A stretch of 64,000 bases of DNA from Spartinivicinus marinus (GCF_026309355.1 NZ_JAPJZK010000001.1:6034501-6098500); one strand, 5' to 3'. Counted from the first letter of the stretch, positions 1 to 8,224 are shown. Notes: generated by a model from the sequence alone, not told the origin. Numbers and translations are program-made.

Positions 1-1
1 A

Positions 2-322
2 AATGCCCATGCTGCCTGGACCTATGTCTTTTGTGCAACACCTGATGGTGAAGACTGGTACTGGTTAAAAGGAAACTACGACAATTATGTCACTATTTCC
101 GGTCAGTGGCATGAAAGCCATATTGTATGGGGTAAATATTTTAAATATATGAGTGTATCTGAGGAAGATTACTTAACGGTTAATCGCCAGTGCCGCGAAG
201 GTTATGTAGCGCAACCTGCTGATAATAAACTATCAGACTGGCAACGCTTTAGAGTCTATAAACCCAACGGTGAAAATTATTATGCGCCTGGAAAATACGG
301 AGAAATAATTGCCCTTGGATAA
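2..322 (+). CDS. 3' end of an unrecognised protein (partial)
   Basis: An open frame runs from the left edge to a TAA at 320-322, giving the last 106 residues of a protein that begins outside the window. The segment is rich in Trp, Tyr and Gly and has two cysteines (FCATP near residue 10 and RQCREG near 66), a composition typical of secreted or surface beta-rich proteins. I see no recognisable catalytic motif. A clean hairpin terminator follows 8 bases after the stop, which supports this being a real gene end. No family can be assigned; the call rests on the uninterrupted frame, protein-like composition and terminator. Confidence 0.55.
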   Translation, partial: NAHAAWTYVFCATPDGEDWYWLKGNYDNYVTISGQWHESHIVWGKYFKYMSVSEEDYLTVNRQCREGYVAQPADNKLSDWQRFRVYKPNGENYYAPGKYGEIIALG

Positions 323-329
323 TCAATAT

Positions 330-362
330 AAACGGCTACTGTAGTGTTTACAGTAGCCGTTT
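330..362. terminator. Hairpin terminator with 13-bp perfect stem
   Basis: AAACGGCTACTGT (330-342) pairs perfectly with ACAGTAGCCGTTT (350-362) around a 7-nt loop, 8 bases after the stop of the partial gene. The A and T bases at the stem ends allow function in both directions, and it could also serve a possible small minus-strand gene just to the right. Confidence 0.8.
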
Positions 363-372
363 AGCTCATAAA

Positions 373-492
373 CTATTCTTGGAGTGTATCATAGCAAGCG
401 CGACACACGGCTATTTCTTTGACAATTTCAACCCCTGTTCCACCTGGGTCATCGGTTATCTTGGTTTTTCTGTCTTTATGATGAACATTCAC
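373..492 (-). CDS. Possible small protein or gene remnant with CxxC
   Basis: The minus strand has an open frame of 53 codons (373-531) after an in-frame stop. The only plausible start is GTG at 490-492, giving 39 residues ending in a CRAC-Y-D motif. Composition is protein-like (basic N-terminus, DDPGGTG turn, amphipathic stretch, CxxC near the end) and the terminator at 330-362 lies at its 3' end. No good ribosome binding site is visible, so it may be the 3' remnant of a longer gene rather than an intact one. Family unknown. Confidence 0.25.
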   Translation of the reverse strand: MNVHHKDRKTKITDDPGGTGVEIVKEIAVCRACYDTLQE

Positions 493-571
493 CTGAGGGC
501 GTTTAGGATAGGCTTGTGTTCGTTTTTGTAGCTATACTCATTTTGATAACCAAACTTAGGGATAAGCACCA

Positions 572-1660
572 ATGCCAACGGATAGTACTTTACAACAGGA
601 TATTCTTATTGAATGCAAAGCCATGATGCAGTATGCATTTGCTTCGGGGTTAAAGGTGCCAGCCAATTTAGCCGCCTCTTTGGAAGCTTATGAGTTAGAA
701 AGTTTACAATTTAATGACCAAACCACTGATTCTCCACAAATGGAGTTAATTGATAATACAACAGGTAATACGCCTAACAATAATCTCCCTAAAAACAATG
801 CCCATCAATTGTCATTAATTCATAATCATTTAGCTGATTTAATTGCCCCCGCCAGACCAAAAACCCTATTACTGTTAGCAAGTGAAAGTCAAAAATCAAA
901 ATGGATAACGTTTTTAGGGCCAGTACCATTAATTCGCCATATGATTTTAGTGGCTATCGCTGCATTGATTAGTTTTATCACCCTAAGTTTATCCAGTTAT
1001 GTTAATGGTATGCCAAGTAATTTTAGCTTATTGGAAAACTCTGGCATATCCCTACTGGTAAATGAGTTATTTTTGTTAGCTGCAGCCGCCATTGGGGCTT
1101 CATTTGCTGGTTTATTTCAGGCTAATTACTATATTAAAAATAGAACCTTTGATGAAATACACGGCTCATCCTACTGGATTCGTTTTGTTTTAGGGCTATT
1201 ATCTGGCATTATTGTAGCCTCGCTTATTCCGATCGAAACTATCAGTGAGAATGAAGGCAAACTTTCTGCCTCCTTACATGGTTTAGGTAAACCTGTGTTA
1301 GCACTGTTAGGTGGTTTTTCCGCTTCTGTTGTGTATCGAGTTCTTTATCGCCTGGCCAGTGCAGTGGAATCTATTATTCAAAGTGATGTGAAAGAAAGTA
1401 TCACACTGCAAGAGAATGCCGCTAAAAGTCGTATTAACGAGCAACTATTATCTGAGCGGATGCAAATTTCATCGAAATTAACCAACCTGCAACACAAGTT
1501 ATCATCACAAAGTCAGCTACCTGATAACTTAATGCAAGAATTTCAACGCATCCAGCAGGAACTGGTTAACCCTGACTTTAATCAACTGGACTTACCCGAA
1601 AAGCCACCCAAGCCAATCAATAGCCAAGATAACAATACAAATACGGAAAAAGCAGGTTAA
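572..1660 (+). CDS. Four-helix membrane protein with C-terminal coiled coil
   Basis: This is a 362-residue protein of unknown function. The first 120 residues are polar and soluble. Four hydrophobic segments follow at roughly residues 120-145, 162-188, 202-222 and 236-262. A charged helical tail of about 80 residues with heptad-like Leu/Gln spacing (about 275-335) then leads to a Pro/Asn-rich end. This fits an inner-membrane anchor presenting two cytoplasmic domains. ATG at 572 has AGGGATAA upstream as a ribosome site. It is monocistronic, and no neighbour suggests a job. I recognise no family. Confidence 0.75.
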   Translation: MPTDSTLQQDILIECKAMMQYAFASGLKVPANLAASLEAYELESLQFNDQTTDSPQMELIDNTTGNTPNNNLPKNNAHQLSLIHNHLADLIAPARPKTLLLLASESQKSKWITFLGPVPLIRHMILVAIAALISFITLSLSSYVNGMPSNFSLLENSGISLLVNELFLLAAAAIGASFAGLFQANYYIKNRTFDEIHGSSYWIRFVLGLLSGIIVASLIPIETISENEGKLSASLHGLGKPVLALLGGFSASVVYRVLYRLASAVESIIQSDVKESITLQENAAKSRINEQLLSERMQISSKLTNLQHKLSSQSQLPDNLMQEFQRIQQELVNPDFNQLDLPEKPPKPINSQDNNTNTEKAG

Positions 1661-1773
1661 TCTTTACTCTTCCAGCTAACGCTTAGGCCATCACTATAGT
1701 TAATTATCGCCGTCTCGGGCTTTAGTGTTTGCTTATTTAATAGATAGCTTGGTCATTAAATGATTCATAATGG

Positions 1774-1799
1774 GTATACCACTGGTTATACTGGTATAC
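1774..1799. promoter_or_regulatory. Inverted repeat just upstream of a binding-protein gene
   Basis: GTATACCA (1774-1781) and TGGTATAC (1792-1799) form a perfect 8-bp inverted repeat with a 10-nt spacer, ending 20 bases before the ATG at 1820. The bases just to the left (about 1760-1778) resemble the right end of the dispersed repeat family described at 5632. It could therefore be either an operator or a relic of that element. Confidence 0.3.
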
Positions 1800-1819
1800 T
1801 GAACTATTAAATAACAGTA

Positions 1820-2701
1820 ATGTGGCAACGAAAAATGAAAGTAGCACTGCCAACCTGTTTGATTTATTTGATTCTGACTAGTCGCTTAGCGTTATGCGAT
1901 CTTACTATTACCCATGTTTCAAGGTACAGTGATACTGACAATAGAGATTTATATTACATCGAACTATTACATGTAGTTCTTAATAAAACCAAAGCGATGG
2001 ATGGAAACTTCACAGTAAAAATGGCCGAGTCGCCTTTAAGTCAAGATAGAGCTATTGCCAGCCTTCAAGAAAACAAATTTATCAACGTATTATGGACGAT
2101 GACATCCCGTCGCCGAGAGGAACTATTGTTACCCATTCGAATCCCTTTGTTAAAAGGATTACTTGGCCATCGTATTTTTATTATTCGAGAAGCAGATAAA
2201 GCTAAATTTGAGTCAATTAACAACCTTGAAGCTTTAAAGCAATATCGTGCGGGTCAAGGGCACGATTGGCCCGATACAGCTATTCTCAAGGCAAATGGTA
2301 TACCCACAGTTACCAGCCCTGACTATGAGGGGCTATTTGCTATGTTAAAACACGGTCGGTTTGACTATTTTCCCCGTGGCGTGACTGAGATTTGGGGAGA
2401 AGTAGCCTCACACCAAAAGGAACGCTTTATAGTGAACCAAACTCTTATGCTTGTTTATCCAGCCCCTTTTTATTTCTTTGTAAATAAAGCAAATACTGCC
2501 CTTGCCGATAGACTGGAAAGAGGATTATGGATAGCGATTAAGGATGGTAGCTTTGACAAACTTTTCTATAACCACCCAGCACATGCCGAGATTTTTAAAT
2601 CAGCCAACATGGAAAACCGAATTATTTTTCATTTTACTAATCCACTGTTACCCCCTAAGACACCATTAGATAATCAAGCTCTATGGCATAAAGTCAATTA
2701 A
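1820..2701 (+). CDS. Periplasmic solute-binding protein, family 3-like (orphan)
   Basis: The 293-residue protein begins with a signal peptide (basic MWQRKMK, hydrophobic core, cleavage near residue 26 at ALC-D). The mature part follows the layout of family 3 extracellular solute-binding proteins: an early ligand-lobe strand, a central stretch on access to the ligand (SINNLEAL...YRAGQG), and a C-terminal lobe ending in an amphipathic helix (RLERGLWIAIKDGSFDKLF). No permease or ATPase gene lies beside it, so it is an orphan. Such proteins occur in multiple copies in marine Gammaproteobacteria and may act as sensors rather than transporter parts. Ligand unknown. Confidence 0.75.
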   Translation: MWQRKMKVALPTCLIYLILTSRLALCDLTITHVSRYSDTDNRDLYYIELLHVVLNKTKAMDGNFTVKMAESPLSQDRAIASLQENKFINVLWTMTSRRREELLLPIRIPLLKGLLGHRIFIIREADKAKFESINNLEALKQYRAGQGHDWPDTAILKANGIPTVTSPDYEGLFAMLKHGRFDYFPRGVTEIWGEVASHQKERFIVNQTLMLVYPAPFYFFVNKANTALADRLERGLWIAIKDGSFDKLFYNHPAHAEIFKSANMENRIIFHFTNPLLPPKTPLDNQALWHKVN

Positions 2702-2717
2702 TGGTTAAAAATATATT

Positions 2718-3608
2718 TTAAAACCAGTCAACGCTATATATTCTGTTTCTATACTGCCAAGGTGGTGTTTCTTGTAACTGCCCTTCAGTGTAAACTTTTA
2801 ATAATTCACCACCAAAAGTAGAAATATCTTTTTCTAGGCCTTTTTCATACTGGAAATGCCACCACTCAGCGCCCAACCAACTGCCACCACTAAAAAAAGA
2901 ACGACGGGCCCGAATCCGTTTAAAACCTTCTTTTTCAAATAATGTAGTAATATCAATAAACTTACCTGTTATCCATTTACCTTGTCTCCTAGCTCCATAG
3001 GTGACCGCATTTAATTCCATTTTCTCGCCACCTTCAGCCCTGGCAAATACTCTCCAATAACGGTCTCCTTCCGGTGTCACAACAAAAGGATCTCTTGCTC
3101 TATTTTCCATACCACTACCAACAAACAAGTCCAGCGCTCTACCAATATAGTGAAACGAGGTTGCACTGCGAGATGCTCCTACATGGGCATTTAACGCACG
3201 CCTTGCGCCAGAGCTGGTAAGTTTCCCTCCTGCTTCAACCACCTGCTGCCGTATTTTCATATAGGCTGTAGCAACATCCTCTCGCAAGAAAAACCGATCA
3301 TAGCCATCTCTGTATTTATCTGCTGGCACCCTCACCCACGCCAGCAACTCTTTTTGCATATTATGTGATGTTAATGGGTGCACCTGTTCATCCATATTAA
3401 TTGCTAACTCATTATGCAATGCACCCCATGTATTTTGCCCTACAATGCCGTCGGCATATAGGCAGTAATCCTCTTGAAATTGTATAACAGCATTGTCAGT
3501 TTTTTCACCAAAAATGCCATCTATCAGGCCTGGGTTATAACCAAGTTTTTTGAGGATTTCCTGAACACTTTTAACATCCTCCCCCTGACAGCCATTTTTA
3601 ATTATCAT
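2718..3608 (-). CDS. Peptidoglycan-binding / M15 family D,D- or L,D-peptidase
   Basis: The 296-residue protein has two parts. Residues 5-65 are a peptidoglycan-binding type 1 repeat (GEDVKSVQEILKKLGY, DGIFGEKTDNAVIQFQ, DGIVGQNTW). Residues about 110-260 carry the M15 zinc peptidase signature: H153 and D160 in SFHYIGRALDL, then H251 in AEWWHFQ, which are the three metal ligands. Proteins of this class cut peptidoglycan peptide cross-links or stem peptides. There is no signal peptide, so export would be by another route, or it acts after lysis like an endolysin. It converges with the upstream plus-strand gene. Confidence 0.85.
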   Translation of the reverse strand: MIIKNGCQGEDVKSVQEILKKLGYNPGLIDGIFGEKTDNAVIQFQEDYCLYADGIVGQNTWGALHNELAINMDEQVHPLTSHNMQKELLAWVRVPADKYRDGYDRFFLREDVATAYMKIRQQVVEAGGKLTSSGARRALNAHVGASRSATSFHYIGRALDLFVGSGMENRARDPFVVTPEGDRYWRVFARAEGGEKMELNAVTYGARRQGKWITGKFIDITTLFEKEGFKRIRARRSFFSGGSWLGAEWWHFQYEKGLEKDISTFGGELLKVYTEGQLQETPPWQYRNRIYSVDWF

Positions 3609-3755
3609 TACACACCTCTGAATTGCCTATCATCATTAGGCTTTAAGTGTCTTCCCTTGGTTAAAGGTCATAGATCACCTCCAAATGATTTTGCTTGTTT
3701 GGTTGCCTCACACAGGGTAAAGTGCTTTGCCAATAATCCAGCTATAGCAAACATT

Positions 3756-4121
3756 ATGATTGATAAACTAAAGCGTGCCGCTTACGCCATCCAATTCCTT
3801 CGTTTTCCATCCATAGTCATAGGATGCATCTGCTTTCTATCCGTCACATATATTTTTTTAACATCTCGGTCGCATGACAGTGATGTTTTGCTTATTCCAA
3901 GCCTAATTGGTCTACTCTGGGCTATAAGCAGCCATGGTTTTATTGTTACTTTTTGTTCAGCACCAGAGGCAACCAAGGCAAAACTGAGCTTTCTGAAAAA
4001 AATCCAATATAAGCTAAAACGCACCTGGTATTGGGTTATTGGTTTACTTTTTCTCGGCACTTCTGCTTTATTAATATTGATAACTTTCCGTATTTTTTCT
4101 TATTGGATGCGGTCATACTAA
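3756..4121 (+). CDS. Small membrane protein, three hydrophobic segments
   Basis: I place the start at ATG 3756, giving 121 residues; the frame is open further upstream, but that part overlaps the peptidase gene antisense and lacks membrane-protein character. Hydrophobic segments lie at about residues 14-36, 44-66 and 92-114, with a basic loop (KAKLSFLKKIQYKLKRTW) between the second and third. It is probably an inner-membrane protein with a positively charged cytoplasmic loop. No family is recognised, and no operon partner is evident. Confidence 0.55.
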   Translation: MIDKLKRAAYAIQFLRFPSIVIGCICFLSVTYIFLTSRSHDSDVLLIPSLIGLLWAISSHGFIVTFCSAPEATKAKLSFLKKIQYKLKRTWYWVIGLLFLGTSALLILITFRIFSYWMRSY

Positions 4122-4150
4122 AAAGTCATCAATATTTCAGAGCAACAACC

Positions 4151-5191
4151 TTAAATATTGCCAGATGTTTGAGGTTGAATTCTGACAAACCCTCTGAGCG
4201 GGTATTTTGCCCTAATCAACCTTAGAGCAGGCTTTTCAATGAAATATGTCACAGCAGTAGCTATTATCATACAAATAGCAACAACAGAGGGAATCGCGAA
4301 TAAAGGTGATACTCCTAATTGATAAAACTGATTTAAGATTACAAACCCCAAGTTATGATGGAATAAATACAGGGTATATGAAATTGTACCTAAAAAAACA
4401 AGTGGCTTGCATACTATAAACGTCAAATAGTTATAAATAAATAAGTAAAAACTTGCGTATAGCCCTGCTGCAACCCATACACTTTCTGGACTATCATCCA
4501 TTATGCATTGGAGTAATACACTAATAACAATCAACAAGTGTCTAGATATATTTATCATTCCAGGTTGGGACTGATATTTAAGTCGATAAAACAAAATACC
4601 AGCAACAAATAAATGACCATAATCCAAAATTAAAAACAGTCTTAGTTTCCAGGGAAAATAACCATAAATATACTCACTAAAAAGAAACACTCCCTGTAGC
4701 AATAGCCACCCCAAGCATACCCACTCAATTTTATCTAACCATTTTATTTGCCATACCACCATCATAAAAAAATAAAACATGATTTCGTACTGTAACGTCC
4801 AGTAAACACCATCTACTGTCTGTGCACCTAATAATTCAGGAATCATAGTTAAATTCAAAACAACCGTTGTCGCAGTAAAAGTTGTTCCTGATAATCCAAT
4901 CAACATTACAGCGAGAGTAGTAACAATTACTGCAATCCAAAATGCAGGGAACAACCGAGAGAATCTTGAAACAATAAAGTCACTAGCATGTTGCGTACGA
5001 CTTAACGTAAGAAAAATAACAAAGCCACTAATCATAAAAAACCATGTGACACCATAGTGACCTAAAGGAAAATCAAACACCAGTGAAGGGTGTTCATAAA
5101 GCTGATCATAACGCGTTGTAAGGTGAAATAAAACAACAGCAATTGCTGCCAAACCACGAAATACATCTAACTCGGCTAGTCGATTAGTCAA
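4151..5191 (-). CDS. Acyltransferase 3 family membrane protein (OafA-like)
   Basis: The 346-residue polytopic protein opens with LAELDVFRGLAAIAVVLFHL, the conserved first helix of the acyltransferase-3 family, which includes the catalytic His. GHYGVTWFFMISGFVIF follows, the second signature. About ten hydrophobic helices fill the rest. Members transfer acetyl or other acyl groups to surface polysaccharides or lipids at the inner membrane. The start is TTG at 5191, with AAGGGGA seven bases upstream; no in-frame ATG is nearby. The gene stands alone, so the acceptor cannot be read from context. Confidence 0.88.
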   Translation of the reverse strand: MTNRLAELDVFRGLAAIAVVLFHLTTRYDQLYEHPSLVFDFPLGHYGVTWFFMISGFVIFLTLSRTQHASDFIVSRFSRLFPAFWIAVIVTTLAVMLIGLSGTTFTATTVVLNLTMIPELLGAQTVDGVYWTLQYEIMFYFFMMVVWQIKWLDKIEWVCLGWLLLQGVFLFSEYIYGYFPWKLRLFLILDYGHLFVAGILFYRLKYQSQPGMINISRHLLIVISVLLQCIMDDSPESVWVAAGLYASFYLFIYNYLTFIVCKPLVFLGTISYTLYLFHHNLGFVILNQFYQLGVSPLFAIPSVVAICMIIATAVTYFIEKPALRLIRAKYPLRGFVRIQPQTSGNI

Positions 5192-6108
5192 GGCATTCCC
5201 CTTAGATTACCTATAAATTACAGCAAGGCATGCGGCAGCTACATTAAATTATTTAAAAGTCACTTCACGGTAAGCCTATACCACGCTGTCTTTACATCGT
5301 AAAATGACTCATACTAGGTATACATTATTGCTATTAAACTACAAACACATTACTCACAGTACCATGATAAGTCTTTGTTAATCATATTTTGACTCTTTAT
5401 TGCCCATCTATAAATTGACTACATAGATAGTCACCACAACCAACCCTCCATACAATTTTCAAAGCATATCAACAACCCTATTTCTTCTTTTTATTAATAT
5501 GTTTGCGACTATAAGCAACCAAGCAAAAAGTATGCGCATGTACTAGTAACGCGGCTTAGAGCTAGTCCCACTTAACGAAAAATGTAACCTTATCCAAAGT
5601 CGTAAATTTATTTGCCCAATCTCATTGGATATATACTTTTCGCGAATGATTTTTACGGTTTGTTGTCTACGCTACTCACCCCAATCTCCCATTATTTATA
5701 GGCTTATGGGGCTTTGTTACTTGACGGCCATTCCTAAAAACCATTCGCTTTGACTATACCTTATCCCATTTTAATTTTTTACTGAACTTTATTATTTTGT
5801 TTAATTACTGAAATATTTGTGGCATAGCTACCTCTACTCTACAATAAGGGGAAACAATGTTTAATTTTCAACCAATAGTCTCTAAAAAATACAACGTTAG
5901 ACAGCCGCTCAAAACCACTTTTTAAATGGTAGTGTCAGAAATAATTGAATTGGATGGAGAAACGCTAAAACTAGCATACTGCTAAGTACAAAGAAGAGAA
6001 GTGAACATAAAATAGCAACAAAGTCTTCTTTTGACCTCGATGCTTGGCTGAGTAATATGGATAACTTCATTACTGGTGATGTGAAGAATATTTCAAAAGT
6101 GATATATT
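5192..6108. other. Gene-poor region holding a repeat copy and a coding remnant
   Basis: Across 917 bases I see no intact gene. It contains repeat copy A (5632-5758), a weaker repeat-like end near 5301-5323 (AAAATGACTCATACTAGGTA), and a protein-like open stretch just before the next gene (5953-6119). The rest is AT-rich without clear structure. Confidence 0.6.
5632..5758. repeat. MITE-like inverted-repeat element, copy A (127 bp)
   Basis: The left end reads TATACTTTTCGCGAATGATT and the right end, on the opposite strand, TATAGTCAAAGCGAATGGTT; both continue into TTTAC/TTTAGG, so the terminal inverted repeats are about 26 bp. The interior (CACCCCAATC..., GGCTTATGGGGCTTTGTTAC) is shared with copies at 32315, 44988 and 59962. 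It encodes nothing. The TA-bounded ends resemble non-autonomous elements mobilised by IS630/Tc1-type transposases; this is inference. Confidence 0.75.
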
Positions 6109-6119
6109 ATGGCAACTAG
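5953..6119 (+). pseudogene. Possible coding remnant before the SGNH hydrolase
   Basis: An open frame of about 54 codons without a usable start runs from a TGA near 5952 to a TAG overlapping the next gene's start. Its sequence (for example SSFDLDAWLSNMDNFITGDV) has a normal protein composition. A short alternative frame just upstream (IIELDGETLKLAY) also looks coding, which suggests a frameshifted remnant. The family is not recognised. Confidence 0.25.
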
Positions 6120-6843
6120 ATATTTATCAAACTATAAAACACTATTTATCGCTACTTTGTGCCTGCTAGTAGGATTCTCTTATGGTATGGCTAGTATTCA
6201 ATATCAGCTTTTTCCTTATAGTCAGATAATATGGATAAAAAACAGCTTATCCCCTAATAAAAAAATACAACCGTTAAGCAGAGGATATTCCCATTATTAT
6301 AATCGTAGAGTCTCTTTTTTTAATATTCATGTAGCCAATGCCAGAAATGTTATGTTAGGTGACTCGATAACTGATGATGCGGAGTGGCATGAGTTATTTC
6401 CTGATTACTCCATTGTTAATCGAGGAATTGGAGGAGATACAATAGCAGGCGTATTAAATCGTTTAGAACTCATTCCAAGTGATACTAAGCAAGTTTTTCT
6501 GATGTTAGGGACTAATGATATTATTCGTAAAACCCCATTTGACGAAATGATAAAAAATTATCAGCAAATAGTAACCAGGTTACAAACTAAAGGTATCACT
6601 CCTATTATTCAATCAACCTTATTTTTTGGTGAGCCATTTAAACCTTTCAATCAAATCGTTGTAAAACTCAATGAACAACTGGTCAGTCTTGCAAAGCGTT
6701 TAGACATTCAATACATTGACCTAAACGCAAAACTCGCACCTAATGGAGTACTTGACGCAAAATATACTATAGATGCTATCCATCTAAATGGAGCTGGTTA
6801 TAGTCAATGGCAACGAGCTATCGAACCTATTTTGCAAAAATAA
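6109..6843 (+). CDS. SGNH/GDSL hydrolase, membrane-anchored or exported
   Basis: The 244-residue protein has an N-terminal hydrophobic segment (about residues 11-30) acting as signal anchor or signal peptide. All four SGNH blocks follow: block I MLGDSITD with catalytic S86, block II around G108 in NRGIGGDTI, block III MLGTNDI with N136, and block V with D222 and H225 in IDAIHLNGAGY. The family hydrolyses esters of lipids, acyl-CoAs or acetylated sugars. The arrangement resembles periplasmic lysophospholipase or acetylesterase types. It is monocistronic, with a hairpin 30 bases downstream. The substrate cannot be told from sequence. Confidence 0.88.
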   Translation: MATRYLSNYKTLFIATLCLLVGFSYGMASIQYQLFPYSQIIWIKNSLSPNKKIQPLSRGYSHYYNRRVSFFNIHVANARNVMLGDSITDDAEWHELFPDYSIVNRGIGGDTIAGVLNRLELIPSDTKQVFLMLGTNDIIRKTPFDEMIKNYQQIVTRLQTKGITPIIQSTLFFGEPFKPFNQIVVKLNEQLVSLAKRLDIQYIDLNAKLAPNGVLDAKYTIDAIHLNGAGYSQWQRAIEPILQK

Positions 6844-6872
6844 GCCTGTCAAAACAAATAAAGGTTGTCGTT

Positions 6873-6898
6873 CACCCCTAGACTTGCGCTTAGGGGTG
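6873..6898 (+). terminator. Hairpin after the SGNH hydrolase
   Basis: CACCCCTA (6873-6880) pairs with TAGGGGTG (6891-6898) around a 10-nt loop, about 30 bases after the stop. The U tract is weak (TAGTTACTTTA), so termination is likely but not certain. Between this and the tRNA promoter I see no gene; there is a perfect 15-bp tandem duplication (ATCTCTAACCAATAA twice) at 7095-7124. Confidence 0.5.
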
Positions 6899-7211
6899 TA
6901 GTTACTTTAAATAATTAATTGGTTTTAGAAAACAAAATAGTTACAGCCTGACATGGCAATAGAAGGCTGCAGGTGCAGCGTGCCACTCAATCAATTTTCT
7001 CGCTGATCTTCTTACTATCCTATTTACCCATAATGTTTTTCTTTTTCGAATAAAAAATGAGCATTATGAAACAACACAGGCAAGTTGATGAACCATCTCT
7101 AACCAATAAATCTCTAACCAATAAGAAGACCCGCCACAATAAAGAGGTTAGATTTTAAACTACAAAAAATATTTACTGAAACTCGATTTCAAAAACAATA
7201 ACTTCTAACTA

Positions 7212-7239
7212 TTGCACTACAAGAAAAGCTATGTATAAT
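7212..7239 (+). promoter_or_regulatory. Sigma-70 promoter of tRNA-Leu
   Basis: TTGCAC (7212-7217), a 16-bp spacer and a perfect TATAAT (7234-7239) are followed by a GC-rich discriminator (GAGCCCC), the pattern expected for a stringently controlled stable-RNA promoter. Transcription would start near 7246, about 32 bases before the mature tRNA. Confidence 0.8.
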
Positions 7240-7277
7240 GAGCCCCACTTTCGACAGCAAGTAAGTCGCTGTTAGCC

Positions 7278-7365
7278 GCCCGGGTGGCGAAATTGGTAGA
7301 CGCAAGGGACTTAAAATCCCTCGGAGGAATACTCCGTGCCGGTTCGACTCCGGCCCCGGGCACCA
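7278..7365 (+). tRNA. tRNA-Leu (anticodon UAA)
   Basis: The 88-nt gene folds as a class II tRNA. The acceptor stem GCCCGGG (7278-7284) pairs with CCCGGGC (7355-7361), followed by discriminator A and an encoded CCA (7363-7365). The D-arm contains TTGGTAGACG. The anticodon stem AGGGA/TCCCT encloses CTTAAAA with anticodon TAA at 7312-7314. A long variable arm (CGGAGGAATACTCCG) and a T-arm with GGTTCGACTCC follow. It reads UUA codons. Confidence 0.98.
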
Positions 7366-7532
7366 AATAGTTAGTAACAAATCAATAACTGAGTCAATAA
7401 CCCCCGCACCAGCTGGTAGCTTTGTTTCGTCATTTGGTTGATATTTACCCGTTCTCACCAAGCAACCCTGCAGTCCAGCATCCATAGCCCCCTGCCACAT
7501 CACTGATTGCATCATCTCCTACCATTAAGAGT
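7366..7532 (-). pseudogene. C-terminal remnant of a HAD-IIA phosphatase, one-base frameshift
   Basis: On the minus strand, LLMVGDDAISDVAG is read in one frame and AMDAGLQGCLVRTGKYQPND in the next. Together they match the C-terminal motif IV region of HAD class IIA hydrolases (LHPP/NagD-like: GDD..sDV.GA..AG..G.LVRTGKY...D). The break is one extra G in a five-G run (plus strand C5 at 7488-7492). Nothing upstream of the motif remains: the TfoX-like gene's stop (7546-7548) abuts it. On the other side the remnant runs into the tRNA. It is a deletion relic between tRNA-Leu and the next gene. Confidence 0.7.
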
Positions 7533-7545
7533 GGGTGTGTCCAAA

Positions 7546-7893
7546 TCAGGTCTTATTTACAACAATATCTACCGCTTCTTTGGCCCATTTGACCAATAGT
7601 GTAGGATATTTGATCAACTCTTCTGGCGCCTCATAATATTGTTTAACTTTGACAATCCCTTTGGTTGAAGCGTAAGAAAAAGGTTGCATACCTTTATCCA
7701 AATACTTCTGACGCGTGATATCATCTACCCGAAAATAGATCGTTGTTCCTCTAATAATAGCGAACTGTTTAGCTGCAATCTGTAAACCATACCCACCAAA
7801 TATCTGCTTCCCTCCAATATCCCCCAAAGGTTTGAGCAACTGTTGTACAGTTTGAATAAACTCGTTGGTTGAAGTGATAGAAGTAGCAGTCAT
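7546..7893 (-). CDS. TfoX N-terminal domain protein
   Basis: The 115-residue protein is a stand-alone TfoX N-terminal domain: IGGKQIFGGYGLQIAAKQFAI followed by TIYFRVDDITRQKYLDKGMQPFSY and the helical tail PEELIKYPTLLVKWAKEAVDI. TfoX/Sxy proteins act as competence coactivators with CRP, but the isolated N-domain family is widespread and its role is unclear. The C-terminal helix-hairpin domain of true TfoX is absent, and the length fits the single-domain class. Its stop abuts the HAD remnant, so the downstream side has been rearranged while this gene remains whole. Confidence 0.85.
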   Translation of the reverse strand: MTATSITSTNEFIQTVQQLLKPLGDIGGKQIFGGYGLQIAAKQFAIIRGTTIYFRVDDITRQKYLDKGMQPFSYASTKGIVKVKQYYEAPEELIKYPTLLVKWAKEAVDIVVNKT

Positions 7894-8052
7894 TTAAGTT
7901 CTCGGTTAAGTCAGGCGTGTAGTGTAGTATATTACATAACCGATAGTGATTAAACCTCAAGCAATTGTTACAAGGGCTAGCTTGCTAACATTTCCCCTAC
8001 TGGATTGTCGCGAAAGTTGACTCCTCCTCTTGATTGTCGCAAAAGCTGGTAA

Positions 8053-8158
8053 ATATGGAGTAATGGGGTGTTCTGGAGCAGCTGTCGGGAACAGCTAAAG
8101 CTCTAAAGGCCATGGATGGCCTTATAGAGCGGTGGAAGAATACCCTATTACTTCATAT
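8053..8158. repeat. Long nested hairpin element in an intergenic region
   Basis: Bases 8053-8069 (ATATGGAGTAATGGGGT) pair with 8142-8158 (ACCCTATTACTTCATAT), 15 of 17 positions. Inside lies a second strong hairpin at 8100-8130 (GCTCTAAAGGCC / GGCCTTATAGAGC around ATGGAT) and a smaller one at about 8076-8095 (AGCTGT...ACAGCT). No protein is encoded. It could be a palindromic repeat element, a structured RNA, or the terminator of the minus-strand block ending at 8225. The flanking bases (7894-8052) hold only a short imperfect repeat of GATTGTCGC-AAAAG. Confidence 0.5.
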
Positions 8159-8224
8159 TTTTTCATCAATACTCTTTCGCGCCCCCCTCCATAAAGAACG
8201 AAAGCAGCTTCGTGACAACTACTC

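Noticed and set aside
3474-3755. Upstream extension of the small membrane protein at 3756
   Set aside because: The extension overlaps the peptidase gene antisense, and the membrane-protein character begins only near the ATG at 3756.
7189-7515. A 108-codon minus-strand frame across the tRNA gene
   Set aside because: Half of it is the antisense of tRNA-Leu (the familiar PGPESNRHG artefact) and the rest is the frameshifted HAD remnant; it is not a gene.
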